From the IMG/VR virus record IMGVR_UViG_3300032315_001572, positions 25,549 to 89,548 of that record: a stretch of 64,000 nucleotides of DNA; one strand, given 5' to 3'. The DNA is from a virus. The position numbers and the translations under genes were made by a program. The notes beneath the pieces were generated by a model, which saw only the letters and a list, made by a program, of their open reading frames with translations, was not told the origin of the DNA and made no database searches. Shown here piece after piece: positions 15,808-26,231 of the stretch. Position 1 is the stretch's first letter; every line of letters starts with the position of its first letter.

Positions 15808-18800
15808 ATGGGAAATCCAAATAAATACGCAGATGGTTTACAATATCTTGCATTTCCTGGAAACGTTGGTCAAGGAGTATGTGGATATAATTTTCCAGAA
15901 AGCACAGCTCAAGATGATGTAGGTGGTGGTAATTTATGTTTAAGCTTTAGTGGTACAGCGTTACCTGTTCCTAGTTCTAATCCAGGAGCACCAAATACTT
16001 ACGGTAGAGGTCCAAGTGGATTTCTCGCAAGGCATACTGTATTAGCCGTAATGACTGGAGCCAATATTCAAAAATTTAGTACTAGAGATGGAAGCCCTGC
16101 AGATGGCGCACTCTTTAGGGCGAATACTTTTGGCGCGCCAGATTTACAAACTATTTTTGGTGTGAGTACGGTCGCCTCAGTAGAAGCGGGAACTGATCCA
16201 CAAACTAACGGAGTACGTTTAACTCAAAGATTCAAAGATCAAAGAGCATATACTTCTATTGGTCAAATTAATGTATTAGATTTAGTTTGCGAGGGTCCGA
16301 TTGAAGGGTTTGTTAGTGGATTATATATTCCAAATTTAAGTGGAAAATCAATTGGAGATATAGGATATACTAGCGTTACATTTCAACCATATGAACAAAC
16401 TTACAGTAATCCAGAAACTAGATCAATATATTGGAATGATACTCCAATTACAGATCTTGCAGGATTTTATAATTTTCAATATGTAAATTATAAATACACA
16501 TATGGCGAAAAAACAAATGATCATACAATTTATAATCCATATTTAAATCTTTATGAAGAAAGAAGAGATTACTTTGGCAAACAAGTAGATCAAAACAAAA
16601 TACCATTACAAACCTCAATAACAAAAAGTATAAATGAAACTTTATATGGATTTTATCAATTAACTGGAACTCAAATATTAACACCAAAAACTTATTATGT
16701 ATATAATACCGATGTTTCATCAATTAAAATAAATATAAAAATAAACAGTTTATATGAGCAAATACTAACTGGAGCAAATGCTGGAGACGTTGAACCACAA
16801 GTTGGAGTTTTTACATTTGCAATATATAGAATTCTTTCAGATAATAGTCTTATATTGTTAGATACATCTAAATATAGACCTTATTTAAGAGAAGGATATT
16901 CAGTCGATACTATTCAACTCCAAGGAAAAATAGCTAATAGCCCAGTAATAGTTCCATATGAAATAACGCTAAGACCTTATGCAGAAAATACTCCTTGGTT
17001 TGAAATCTTTCCAAATCAAATTGGTTGGGCTATAGACCTTGTTAAAAAAACAAGAGAAAGCACTGGCGGTGGACTTTTTAACTCTACATCAATAGATAGT
17101 ATAACTGAAGTTTATTCAGATCGTTTTGTTTATCCAGATACTGCTTTAGTTTATTCTAAGTTTGATGCAAGATATTTTAATGATATTCCAACGAGAACAT
17201 ATAAATTAAGATTATTGAAAGTTAAGATACCAGTAAATTATGATCCAGTTGCTAGAAATTATACTGGTCCGTGGAATGGAAAATTTAAAATTGCATGGAC
17301 TGATAACCCAGCTTGGTGTTTTTATGATTTAATTATAAACAATAGATTTGGATTAGGAAAATTTATTGATTCTAGTTTAACAGATAAATGGACTTTATAT
17401 GAAATTGGTCAATATTGCGATGAACTTGTATCCGATGGTCTTGGAGGTTTGGAGCCTAGATTTACTTGTAATTTATATATTAATACAAAAGAAGAAGCCT
17501 ATAAAGTTTTAAACGATATGGCAAGCATTTTTAGAGCAATCGTATATTATTCAGCTGGACAAATAACTGTATCTCAAGATTCATTAAAAGAGCCTATATA
17601 TCTTTTTAATAATAGTAGCGTTATAGAAGGAACATTCAATTATTCTGATGCTTCTAAAAAGTCAAGGAAAACAGTAGCATCTGTAAGATTTAATGATAAA
17701 AATGATAATTTTAAACCAGCAATTGAATACGTAGAAGACAAAAATTCAATATTAAAATATGGAATACGAGAAACAGAAATTGTTGCATTTGGTTGCACAA
17801 GCAGTAGTCAAGCAAAAAGAATTGGCAAATGGCTTTTAACTACTCAAAACACAGAAACAGAATTAGTTGATTTTCAAGTTGGTCTAGAAGGTAATTATTT
17901 AAGACCAGGGGATGTTATCTCAATTTATGATCAATATAGAAAAAATCAATCTTACGCAGGAAGAACTTTAGAGCTAACTAGTGGATACGCAGTATTAGAT
18001 ACTCCATATAATTTTACTAATACATACGCAATTACTGGTGCGAATATGAATAATTCATTTGTATTTAATATATTAACTCCAACTTATAATTTAAATCCTG
18101 GAACACAACTTGGAGACTTGTATATTACTGGTTTTAATATTACATCTTCTGGAGTTACAGGATTAAATAGTTCATTCTTTAGAAGAAGTCAGTTGCAATC
18201 TATTAAAATAAATAGTCCACAAAATTATTTAACTAGTGGATCTGGAATATACTCTAATAATATAAGACTTAATTTTCCAAGCGGTTTAATAGTTAGCGGT
18301 TATAGTTTACCGCAAAACACAGTTTGGAATATAGATATAAATACTTCTGGATATGCAACAGCAGGAATTAATACTAGGTCTGAGATGAACAATGAAGGCA
18401 GAGCCTTGTATCCAGGATATTACCTAGAATCATTTCTTAATAAACCTAAAAAATATAGAGTATTAACCATTACAGAAAAAGAACCAGAAATATTTAATGT
18501 TAATGCTCTTGAATATAATGATCAAAAATATGCAGATATTGACAATGTAAATGATTTAGTTAACGTACCACTTAGACCTGCTGCACCAGTTGCTCCTACT
18601 TTATTTTTAAGTGGAATATTTAGAGATCCTATTACTAATTCTTATCTAAGTAATCCAGCTGGAACACATTATACTACTAATCAAGGCGGAATTAACAGCG
18701 TAATGTATAATATACAACCACCAACAAATAATGCAAGTAATAATCTATATTATGTATATATAAAACCATTCTCTCCTTTTACAAGTGCAACTGTAACTCC

Positions 18801-19041
18801 AGAATCATTTTTATTTGATGCAATATCTCCTTCAACACTTAGAACTGGTTTAAGTCGATTCGATTGGTCTATAGGCACTATACCAGCATTTATAACACCA
18901 ACTGGTGCTGGCACATATTATTTTAGAATATTCGCTGAAAATAATATCGGAGAAAGAACTCCAGCGCTCAATGGATCATACAATCTAACAAATCAAGCTT
19001 CTGTTTTCAGCGTTCAAGCTTCTGGTACAAATGTTTATTAA
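15808..19041 (+). CDS. central tail-tip attachment protein, lambda gpJ-like
   Basis: A 1077-residue protein of the gpJ family. The hallmark INVLDLVCEGPIEGFVSGLY lies near residues 155-175 after an unusually long N-terminal extension rich in Gly and Pro. The middle carries AYKVLNDMASIFRAIVYYSAG and GQITVSQDS, typical of the gpJ hub domains, and the C-terminal third is beta-rich with fibronectin-like character (YYVYIKPF, YYFRIFAENNIGERTPALNG). In lambda the extreme C-terminus binds the receptor, so the last few hundred residues are the likely host-range region. No stop or frameshift interrupts the gene. It ends 3 nt before the next gene. Confidence 0.92.
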   Translation: MGNPNKYADGLQYLAFPGNVGQGVCGYNFPESTAQDDVGGGNLCLSFSGTALPVPSSNPGAPNTYGRGPSGFLARHTVLAVMTGANIQKFSTRDGSPADGALFRANTFGAPDLQTIFGVSTVASVEAGTDPQTNGVRLTQRFKDQRAYTSIGQINVLDLVCEGPIEGFVSGLYIPNLSGKSIGDIGYTSVTFQPYEQTYSNPETRSIYWNDTPITDLAGFYNFQYVNYKYTYGEKTNDHTIYNPYLNLYEERRDYFGKQVDQNKIPLQTSITKSINETLYGFYQLTGTQILTPKTYYVYNTDVSSIKINIKINSLYEQILTGANAGDVEPQVGVFTFAIYRILSDNSLILLDTSKYRPYLREGYSVDTIQLQGKIANSPVIVPYEITLRPYAENTPWFEIFPNQIGWAIDLVKKTRESTGGGLFNSTSIDSITEVYSDRFVYPDTALVYSKFDARYFNDIPTRTYKLRLLKVKIPVNYDPVARNYTGPWNGKFKIAWTDNPAWCFYDLIINNRFGLGKFIDSSLTDKWTLYEIGQYCDELVSDGLGGLEPRFTCNLYINTKEEAYKVLNDMASIFRAIVYYSAGQITVSQDSLKEPIYLFNNSSVIEGTFNYSDASKKSRKTVASVRFNDKNDNFKPAIEYVEDKNSILKYGIRETEIVAFGCTSSSQAKRIGKWLLTTQNTETELVDFQVGLEGNYLRPGDVISIYDQYRKNQSYAGRTLELTSGYAVLDTPYNFTNTYAITGANMNNSFVFNILTPTYNLNPGTQLGDLYITGFNITSSGVTGLNSSFFRRSQLQSIKINSPQNYLTSGSGIYSNNIRLNFPSGLIVSGYSLPQNTVWNIDINTSGYATAGINTRSEMNNEGRALYPGYYLESFLNKPKKYRVLTITEKEPEIFNVNALEYNDQKYADIDNVNDLVNVPLRPAAPVAPTLFLSGIFRDPITNSYLSNPAGTHYTTNQGGINSVMYNIQPPTNNASNNLYYVYIKPFSPFTSATVTPESFLFDAISPSTLRTGLSRFDWSIGTIPAFITPTGAGTYYFRIFAENNIGERTPALNGSYNLTNQASVFSVQASGTNVY

Positions 19042-19044
19042 TTT

Positions 19045-20460
19045 ATGAAAGTAAAAAATTTAAATTTAACTTTGGAGTGGCAAACTATCAGAAATATTCC
19101 TGATTTTTTAAAAATTGATACGCACTTTCCAACTTATAATGTAAAAGTAAAAAATGAAAATGATTATCTTATTCATCAAAATTTAAATTTAAATAATCAT
19201 GAATTTATTATGGAGTCTAATCTTCAATATGAAGATTTTATGCTTAAACCAAAGCTTAGTGTAGAGATTTCTAAAAATAAAACTAAAAATATTTTTAAAT
19301 ATAATTTTGAAAATAATTATTTAAAATATAAAGAATTAAATAATAAATTAGGTTTTTTTAAAAAAATAAAATTTGAAGTAGATTACAATAATGATGGTAA
19401 AGGCGATTTTGAGCTAAAGGCTGAATATGCTGAAATTGAAAATTTGAATAAAAGTATTTTATTTAATAAAATTTACCGCAGTAGCGATTATATTAGCGTG
19501 AAATTACTTTTAGATAAAGAATATTTTAAACAACAAGAAATACATTCTTTACTTGTATTAAGTGAAGTTTCTAATAAGTTAGTTAAAAATAAAAAATTAA
19601 CGAATCTATTCACCGAAAGAGTAGAAGAAAAATGGCTTGATGTTAATGATTCAACTGCATTACTAACAATACCTTTTATTGAAAGTGATATTGTTGAGAT
19701 ATCTGAAAATTTAAATATTAAAATTATTCCACTTAATTACCTTCAATCAGAATTATATAACTTTTTAAGACCAAGAGAATCTCAGGAAGATATTAATAAT
19801 TTATATGAAGAGTATTTTCCTAATCAAACATTTAATATTGGCAAAATATATAAACAATCTGTAAATAACGAAACCTTGGCGTTTTATCAAAATTATTTAT
19901 ATTTATTCAATAATCAAAGCTTAAATTCAAACAGTTTAACTTCAGATTTATCAATTAATGATATGGTATTTAATAGCTATTTTCCATTATTAAACAAAGA
20001 TCAAATCAATAAAACTATATGTTTATCTAATGATTTAAATACAGACGATGTACTTGACAATAATTATAACTTACAAAAGGGATATTTAGGCTTTTATAGC
20101 AAAGACTTAGCCTCCTACGAAGACGTAGCTATTGACTTAGATTACCTTCAAAATCAAGGAGTACTTCAAGCCAAAATCATTGAAATCGAAGAAAATAGCG
20201 ATACTTGCAATATTTATATCGAATTTATAACCACTTTTTATAATAATGAGAAGTTCTATATAGAAACAAGTAATAATTTAAAATATAGTGAAAAATATAA
20301 AACAAATATTGATGGAAAAGATTATATTACATTATTATTCAAATATTCTTATGATTTAGCAAATTTAAATGAATATTTAAATGAAAATCCTTCTATAAAT
20401 AAATCTCAAATTATATCAGATAAAGATTTAATCAACTTTTCGGCAAAATTAATATTATAA
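19045..20460 (+). CDS. unknown protein following gpJ in the tail-tip operon
   Basis: A 471-residue, Asn/Lys/Leu-rich protein with no family I recognise. Near residue 115 it has DYNNDGKGDFEL, which looks like a short calcium-binding D-x-N-x-D-G-x-G-D loop. There is no signal peptide or membrane segment. Its place directly after gpJ suggests a tip-associated or side-fibre role. Its stop is one base from the stop of the tape-measure gene on the other strand (TAA-a-TTA), so there is no room for a dedicated terminator between them. Confidence 0.75.
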   Translation: MKVKNLNLTLEWQTIRNIPDFLKIDTHFPTYNVKVKNENDYLIHQNLNLNNHEFIMESNLQYEDFMLKPKLSVEISKNKTKNIFKYNFENNYLKYKELNNKLGFFKKIKFEVDYNNDGKGDFELKAEYAEIENLNKSILFNKIYRSSDYISVKLLLDKEYFKQQEIHSLLVLSEVSNKLVKNKKLTNLFTERVEEKWLDVNDSTALLTIPFIESDIVEISENLNIKIIPLNYLQSELYNFLRPRESQEDINNLYEEYFPNQTFNIGKIYKQSVNNETLAFYQNYLYLFNNQSLNSNSLTSDLSINDMVFNSYFPLLNKDQINKTICLSNDLNTDDVLDNNYNLQKGYLGFYSKDLASYEDVAIDLDYLQNQGVLQAKIIEIEENSDTCNIYIEFITTFYNNEKFYIETSNNLKYSEKYKTNIDGKDYITLLFKYSYDLANLNEYLNENPSINKSQIISDKDLINFSAKLIL

Positions 20461-20461
20461 A

Positions 20462-23400
20462 TTATCTTTTTACTTGTCTATAAACCGCTGAACTCAATAA
20501 TCCGCCAGGTCTTTGTTGCTCTGTTATCACCCTCATTACTTGAGTTTTTACTTTTTCAGCAAGCTCTTTGGTTTCTTCTGCGTCTTTTTGCTGTTTGTCG
20601 GCTTGACTAGTTTCAGTATTTTCGCTTGTAGCTCCTTGTTGATTTAAATTAACTACAACACTTACATTGTTTGTTGGAGAATAATTATTAGAATTTGTTT
20701 CACTAACGTTGCCAACTGCTCCTCCATCTGCAAATTTTTTAGCTCTTCCAGAATTAAGATCATCAAAGAATTTTTTGCCATACATATTAACTGCTTCTTT
20801 TCTCATTACGAATTCGCCACCCATAAGCATCGCTGGGATATCATCTTTGCTGCTTCCACCAGAAGCAAATTTTCTAACTTCTCCACCTTTAGCTAAAAAT
20901 CCTAATCCAGCAGCTCCAACCCCCAAAAGAGCTTGATAATATGCACCTCTACTTTTTGCATTTTTTTGTTGATTATATTGATCTTGAATTTCTTGATTCA
21001 TTCTAATGTTGTCTTGCAGTGCTTGTCTATTTGATTCGTTGACTCCAGCTACGTAATTTAAATAATCATATAATGCCATTTCTCTTTCTTGCCTTATTCT
21101 ATTTTGGGGATTATTTTGATCAATAATAGCCTGTAAACCAAGTCTTGGATCGATAATATTCTCTCCAGCAGTTGGATAAAGCGGGTCATTATATCTGTAA
21201 ATATTTGTTCCTAAAAATTCAGATTCTCCACCATATGCAAGTCCGTTAATTCTACCACCATTTATCATATGCAACAAACCAGAACCATATTTATCAACAG
21301 CACTTTTTCTAATGACGTATTCTCCTCTGCTCAACATAGCTGGAACATCATCCTTATTCCCTGATCCACCAACTACATTACCACCAGTAGAATAACCTTT
21401 AATTAATCCGCCTTTTGATTTACCAAATAAACTTCCAAATAATCCTCCACCACCTCCTCCAAATATATTACTTGTACTACCAAAAAGTTTTCCAAAAATT
21501 AAATTAGTACTAAACTCAAGAGCTAATTGTTGTATTCTGTCGCTAATATTAAGCGCCATTCTTGTAAAGGCATCGCTAGCAGTAGCTGTTCCATTAGCAA
21601 AAGATAAGAAAGCATTATTAAATTCGCTTTTTATTGTTCGTGCTGTGTCTGCTGCTCCAAGTTGAGCATCTCTAAACGAATCTTCGGCACGATTATCAAA
21701 TTGATCAAAAAATGCTGAACCAATATCTCCAATACTTTTTCTTCCACCTAATATTTGTTTTTCTCTCGCGGCTTGTTGATCTGCTCTATATTGATCCGCA
21801 AAAACTAATCCCCTATCTCTTTGACTTCTACTTGTTAAACGTTCTTGTGCGCCTTCTAAGCCCATGCTAAATTTATCTAAATCTCCATCAGATTGAACAA
21901 GAGCCTCATTTACTTGAGTGATATATTTCGCTTCAACTTTTCTTCTTTCTGTTTCGTTTAATATTTGTTTTCTAAGACCTTCTTGAAGATCTAAAACTTT
22001 TGCAGTTGCAATTCTATTTGCATTTAGATCTAAATTTAAATCTAATACTGTTGAGCTATATTTTTGCAATGACTCTGGACTTAAATTATCTTGAAATTTT
22101 TTCAATGCTTCTGAGCTTGATGAAACATCTCCTGCCAATCCAGCTCTTCTTAAGAAATCTTCTTTTTGATATCTAGCTATACTTTTTATTGCATTACTTA
22201 AGCTTTTTGTATCTATACCTAATTCTTTTAATTTTTTGCTTAATTCAGTTGAGCCTTGATCAAGATCATCAAAAGAAAGTTTTTCTAATTCAGTTAAAGT
22301 CTTACTTACGGTTTCTTTATCTACTCCAGCTTTAAATAGTAGTCTTGTAATAGGCTCTAAAATTGCAACTGTTTCTTTTATTAAATTTTGTTCTTCTGGT
22401 GGAATAATCGATCCTTGAGCGCCAGTAACAGTTGGAGCAAAAATTTGATCTTCTGACATACCTCCAACACTTAATCCTGCTCCTATAACAGGTGTACCTT
22501 GACCATATTTTGCATTTCTGGCTTGAAGATTTGCTATTACGCTTCCTAATTCTTGAGTAAATTCATCTCGTAATTTAGGATTGCTAAGAACTTCTCCTCG
22601 AACAGATGTTCCTCTTGTAGTTCTAAAATTTAAAATTGCATCTGTAAATTTTTGTAATTCATTTCCTTTTAAAGATTTGTCTGAAGTAATTTGCATTATA
22701 CTTGCTAAATTGTCTGCATTTATAGCTGAAGTTTGTAATGCGATTTGAATTTGACCTAAAGTTTGAGTTATATTTTCAAAATTTCCACTTGAAACCGCAT
22801 CTCTTAAAGATTTTTGTAATGTAGATGGAGTATTAGTTAATATTGTAGCTAAATTTTCATTACTATCAGATAGTATTTTTTGTTTCTCTTCAGTACTTAA
22901 AGTTTGATCTGTTAATTTTTCTAAAACTTGATTATAAGATTGTACTGCAGATGAAAATGTTTCTAATTTATCTTTATTACTTTCTGAAACAGATATAGCA
23001 TCTTTTGTTGTTTGATCTAAGCTGTTTAATGAATTAACTAAACTTAACAAAATTCCAGTTAGAAGTGCTCCACCCGCGGCTTTTTTTCCTCCTCCAGCTA
23101 ATAAAGTTGTTCCAGCAAAACTTGCTCCTTGAATCGCGGCTCCAACTCCTGCGCTTGTTTTTTGATCTGTTATACTTTCTTGAATTTTTGAACCTAATCT
23201 ATCTATTGCAATAAATAATGCCGCACTTAAAACTTGTCTAATAATAAACGCAGTACCTGCGCTCGCTGCCAATCCACCTGCTGCCTGTAAAAAAAAGTTT
23301 GGAACAAAACCTTTTGATGCTCCAGCAGTTTTCGCTTTATTAGAACCATATCTTGCTACGCCTTGACCTAATCCCATTGGTTCATCTTTTGTATTGTAAA

Positions 23401-26170
23401 CACCAAGACCAAGTGGATTCGCACCAGAAGTTAATCTAGAATCTTTACCTACTCTTATTCTTGACATTGGAGTTCCAGCACCAGCCTCTCTTCTAATTGC
23501 ATCATTTAATGCTGTGAAATTAGGAATAAATCCTCCAGAAGCTTTTTTACCTTTGGTTGTACTAAACGCTCCAAATTGTCTCATCCCAACTTCTTTATAA
23601 ATTTTATTCGCAAAACTTTGTAAATTATCAGTAGATAGACTACCTTTAAAATCTCCAAGAACAGTACTGAAACCAAATAATTTTTGTAAATTTCTTAAAT
23701 TCTTACCACCTCTGACATCAAAATCTCCAAATCCTTTTTGTGAATCTAATGCTGTATAATTTAATGCTGTTTTTACTCCAATTTCAAAAGCAGAACCGAC
23801 TGCTCCTCTTACTGCACCATATGCGCCTTTTTCTCCAGAACTAGAAAATGCACTAGCTAGTGTTCCTTTATTTACAGTTCTGCCTAAAGGTTTTAAAGTA
23901 TCAATAAAACCAGATGTATTATCTAAAATACTATTAGTTATATTTGTAAATAATCTTCTTTTATCATCAGCTAAATCTCCTTCTAAAGCAGATTTTTTCA
24001 TTCCATAAACTGGCACGTTTGTAATTGCAAATTCTGAAGATTTACCTTTTGGAGAAAATGGTCCAGCTAGTTTTCTTGAAGATCCAATAAATGGCAATAA
24101 TACGCTAGCTATATTACTAACATCCAGTGGAGTTGGTTTATTTAATGCAGCCTTACTTTTTCTTTGAGCAGTCTTTACATCAGATCTAACATAACCTGCT
24201 TTTGCTGCATCTTCTGGAGTTATAGCTTTTGTTTTAATCGCATAAGGAATTTGAGAAGCAGAAAATCTTTTATTATTTATAATATAATCTGCAAAATTAG
24301 GTATAAATCCATTACTTGCATATGGATTAAACCCATATACTGAATTAAATTGACTTTGATAATTTTTTCCAGCATCACTTTGCATTGGAGGCATAATCGC
24401 TGGCTGACTCATTCCAGGAAATTTTTTAACTTTTTCTGCCGAATTATAAGTTACAGAACCTTCTCCAGGGATATTCATTTTACGAACATATCCAGGATTA
24501 TATCCACCAGCTAGTGCTCCTAAAATTTCTGAACTAGCAAAATTAGGAATAAATCCTCCGCTCTTTGCTTTTAATGTACCGCCTTTAGCAGAAACTCCTC
24601 TACCAATTAATCCACCAGTTAATGTAGATGACAATGCAGCAGCTCTTTCTCTTTCTGCTGTTTGTTGTCTAATTATATTTAATATTTTAGTTTCTACATC
24701 TAAAACACTTACTTCTTTATTGTAAACAGATTGAACAAGCGCGGTTTCTTGAGATAGTACTTGATTTATTTTAGCTTGAATTAGTGCTCTTTCTTCAGCT
24801 TTTACATTTAAATTTAAAATTGTTTGTAAAGATTGAGCTGCAAATTTTCCTAAATTAAAAACTAATTTAGTAATAACAGCAGTCAATAAAATAACTCCAG
24901 GACCGCTTATAAAACTTCCAATTCCTTCTAATATACCTTTTCCTATTTTATTTCCTATTCCTTGTCCATCGACATCAATGCTTTCTAATCCTTTATTTAA
25001 TAGATTTAGTAAATTTTCTATTGTAGGTCCAAAAGATATTTTCCCAATATCAGATCCTACTTTAGTTAAGTTAACAAAAGTCTTATTAATTAATGAAGAT
25101 AATGTTTGATTTAAAGCTTCATTTCTTGTTATAGCTTCATTAGTTGCATTAGATGCAGTTTTTAATGCATTACCATATGTAGAATATTCTTTTCCTAGAT
25201 CTGATAAGGCTGCTTTTAAAATATTAATTTGGAATACGCCACCAACAGTTTCTGCAACTTGAGCTCTTTGTGCGTCGCCCAATTTACTAAAAGTATTAGA
25301 AAGATTAGATAATATTTGAACCGCTGGTAATGTATCACCTTCTAGATTCCTTACTTGAATACCTAATTGCTCTAATTGGTCAAGAGTATCTGTTCTTTGT
25401 ATTCTTGTAAAAATAGTCTTTAAAGAGTTACCAATTACTGCTCCACCTCTAGCTGTAGTTTGTTGAACACTTGTAACGATTGCTAATAATTCATCAAAAT
25501 CAACTCCTGCATCAACTGCAGATGATCCTACTCGTTTAATAGCTTCCGCAAGATCAGCACTACTTACTGCGAATGCAGCATCAACATTTGCTAATTTATT
25601 AATAATAGTAGTTGAATCTAGTGCTGCGCTACTAAAGCTATTAATTGTAGCTGTTAAAGCTTCTACTGCGCTTACTGTGTCAAGTCCGCTAAGACGAGTT
25701 AAAATAAGAGCATCCCTTGTTCTTTTTAATGTTTCTTCTAAACCTAAACCTTGACGAGAAAGTTCTGTAGCAGCCTGAGCAACAACATCAAAAGTTTGAC
25801 CTGTATTTTTAGCAATATCGAATAAACTATTGCCAAATTGATTTAATGTATTAGTGCTAACATTTAATATAACATTAATATCTGTTAAAGATTTTTGAAC
25901 ATCTATTGTGCTTTTAACTAAAGAAGTAAAAGCTTTTTCTACAGTATATATTAAACCTGCACTTGCACCGAATGCAATAACACGAGCATTTGACGCATCT
26001 AAGGATTTTTGAAATTCATTTGCGGCACCAGTAATACGTCCAAGTGGCTGAGTAAAGGCTTTTTCATTTAATCCTTTGAATTTAAAATCACGCGCCAAGG
26101 CGCTCTGAATATCTCTTTCGAGTTGCCTTGTATCCGCCCCTACTGAAATTGAAGCTGAAGTCCTAGCCAT
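20462..26170 (-). CDS. tail tape measure protein
   Basis: A 1902-residue protein with the usual features: a coiled N-terminal region with a TP901-like core (SADLAEAIKRVGSSAVDAGV), hydrophobic segments (GPGVILLTAVITKLVFNL; AAGGLAASAGTAFIIRQVL), and two C-terminal copies of KDDVPAML-x2-GE-Y/F-V-I/M-RK-x-AV-x2-YG. GGFIPNF-type motifs (GGFIPNF, NGFIPNF, GGFIPNF, KGFVPNF) recur in the central third. At about 0.15 nm per residue the tail would be near 285 nm; that is an estimate. It follows the chaperone-like genes and converges with the tail-tip operon. Its leader can form a hairpin over the Shine-Dalgarno. Confidence 0.95.
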   Translation of the reverse strand: MARTSASISVGADTRQLERDIQSALARDFKFKGLNEKAFTQPLGRITGAANEFQKSLDASNARVIAFGASAGLIYTVEKAFTSLVKSTIDVQKSLTDINVILNVSTNTLNQFGNSLFDIAKNTGQTFDVVAQAATELSRQGLGLEETLKRTRDALILTRLSGLDTVSAVEALTATINSFSSAALDSTTIINKLANVDAAFAVSSADLAEAIKRVGSSAVDAGVDFDELLAIVTSVQQTTARGGAVIGNSLKTIFTRIQRTDTLDQLEQLGIQVRNLEGDTLPAVQILSNLSNTFSKLGDAQRAQVAETVGGVFQINILKAALSDLGKEYSTYGNALKTASNATNEAITRNEALNQTLSSLINKTFVNLTKVGSDIGKISFGPTIENLLNLLNKGLESIDVDGQGIGNKIGKGILEGIGSFISGPGVILLTAVITKLVFNLGKFAAQSLQTILNLNVKAEERALIQAKINQVLSQETALVQSVYNKEVSVLDVETKILNIIRQQTAERERAAALSSTLTGGLIGRGVSAKGGTLKAKSGGFIPNFASSEILGALAGGYNPGYVRKMNIPGEGSVTYNSAEKVKKFPGMSQPAIMPPMQSDAGKNYQSQFNSVYGFNPYASNGFIPNFADYIINNKRFSASQIPYAIKTKAITPEDAAKAGYVRSDVKTAQRKSKAALNKPTPLDVSNIASVLLPFIGSSRKLAGPFSPKGKSSEFAITNVPVYGMKKSALEGDLADDKRRLFTNITNSILDNTSGFIDTLKPLGRTVNKGTLASAFSSSGEKGAYGAVRGAVGSAFEIGVKTALNYTALDSQKGFGDFDVRGGKNLRNLQKLFGFSTVLGDFKGSLSTDNLQSFANKIYKEVGMRQFGAFSTTKGKKASGGFIPNFTALNDAIRREAGAGTPMSRIRVGKDSRLTSGANPLGLGVYNTKDEPMGLGQGVARYGSNKAKTAGASKGFVPNFFLQAAGGLAASAGTAFIIRQVLSAALFIAIDRLGSKIQESITDQKTSAGVGAAIQGASFAGTTLLAGGGKKAAGGALLTGILLSLVNSLNSLDQTTKDAISVSESNKDKLETFSSAVQSYNQVLEKLTDQTLSTEEKQKILSDSNENLATILTNTPSTLQKSLRDAVSSGNFENITQTLGQIQIALQTSAINADNLASIMQITSDKSLKGNELQKFTDAILNFRTTRGTSVRGEVLSNPKLRDEFTQELGSVIANLQARNAKYGQGTPVIGAGLSVGGMSEDQIFAPTVTGAQGSIIPPEEQNLIKETVAILEPITRLLFKAGVDKETVSKTLTELEKLSFDDLDQGSTELSKKLKELGIDTKSLSNAIKSIARYQKEDFLRRAGLAGDVSSSSEALKKFQDNLSPESLQKYSSTVLDLNLDLNANRIATAKVLDLQEGLRKQILNETERRKVEAKYITQVNEALVQSDGDLDKFSMGLEGAQERLTSRSQRDRGLVFADQYRADQQAAREKQILGGRKSIGDIGSAFFDQFDNRAEDSFRDAQLGAADTARTIKSEFNNAFLSFANGTATASDAFTRMALNISDRIQQLALEFSTNLIFGKLFGSTSNIFGGGGGGLFGSLFGKSKGGLIKGYSTGGNVVGGSGNKDDVPAMLSRGEYVIRKSAVDKYGSGLLHMINGGRINGLAYGGESEFLGTNIYRYNDPLYPTAGENIIDPRLGLQAIIDQNNPQNRIRQEREMALYDYLNYVAGVNESNRQALQDNIRMNQEIQDQYNQQKNAKSRGAYYQALLGVGAAGLGFLAKGGEVRKFASGGSSKDDIPAMLMGGEFVMRKEAVNMYGKKFFDDLNSGRAKKFADGGAVGNVSETNSNNYSPTNNVSVVVNLNQQGATSENTETSQADKQQKDAEETKELAEKVKTQVMRVITEQQRPGGLLSSAVYRQVKR

Positions 26171-26176
26171 GCCTTA

Positions 26177-26194
26177 TTCCTTTACTATAAGGAA
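26177..26194 (-). promoter_or_regulatory. leader hairpin over the tape-measure Shine-Dalgarno
   Basis: TTCCTT and AAGGAA form a perfect 6-bp stem with a 6-nt loop. The AAGGAA arm is the best Shine-Dalgarno for ATG 26170, 6 nt away, so folding would hide it. Confidence 0.4.
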
Positions 26195-26200
26195 TTACAC
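26194..26200 (-). promoter_or_regulatory. GTGTAAT late-promoter motif
   Basis: Minus-strand CGTGTAATTCC, 23 nt before the tape-measure ATG; this longer leader contains a Shine-Dalgarno (AAAGGAA). Confidence 0.5.
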
Positions 26201-26231
26201 GAAATATTATTAATTATGATAGTATTCGCTA

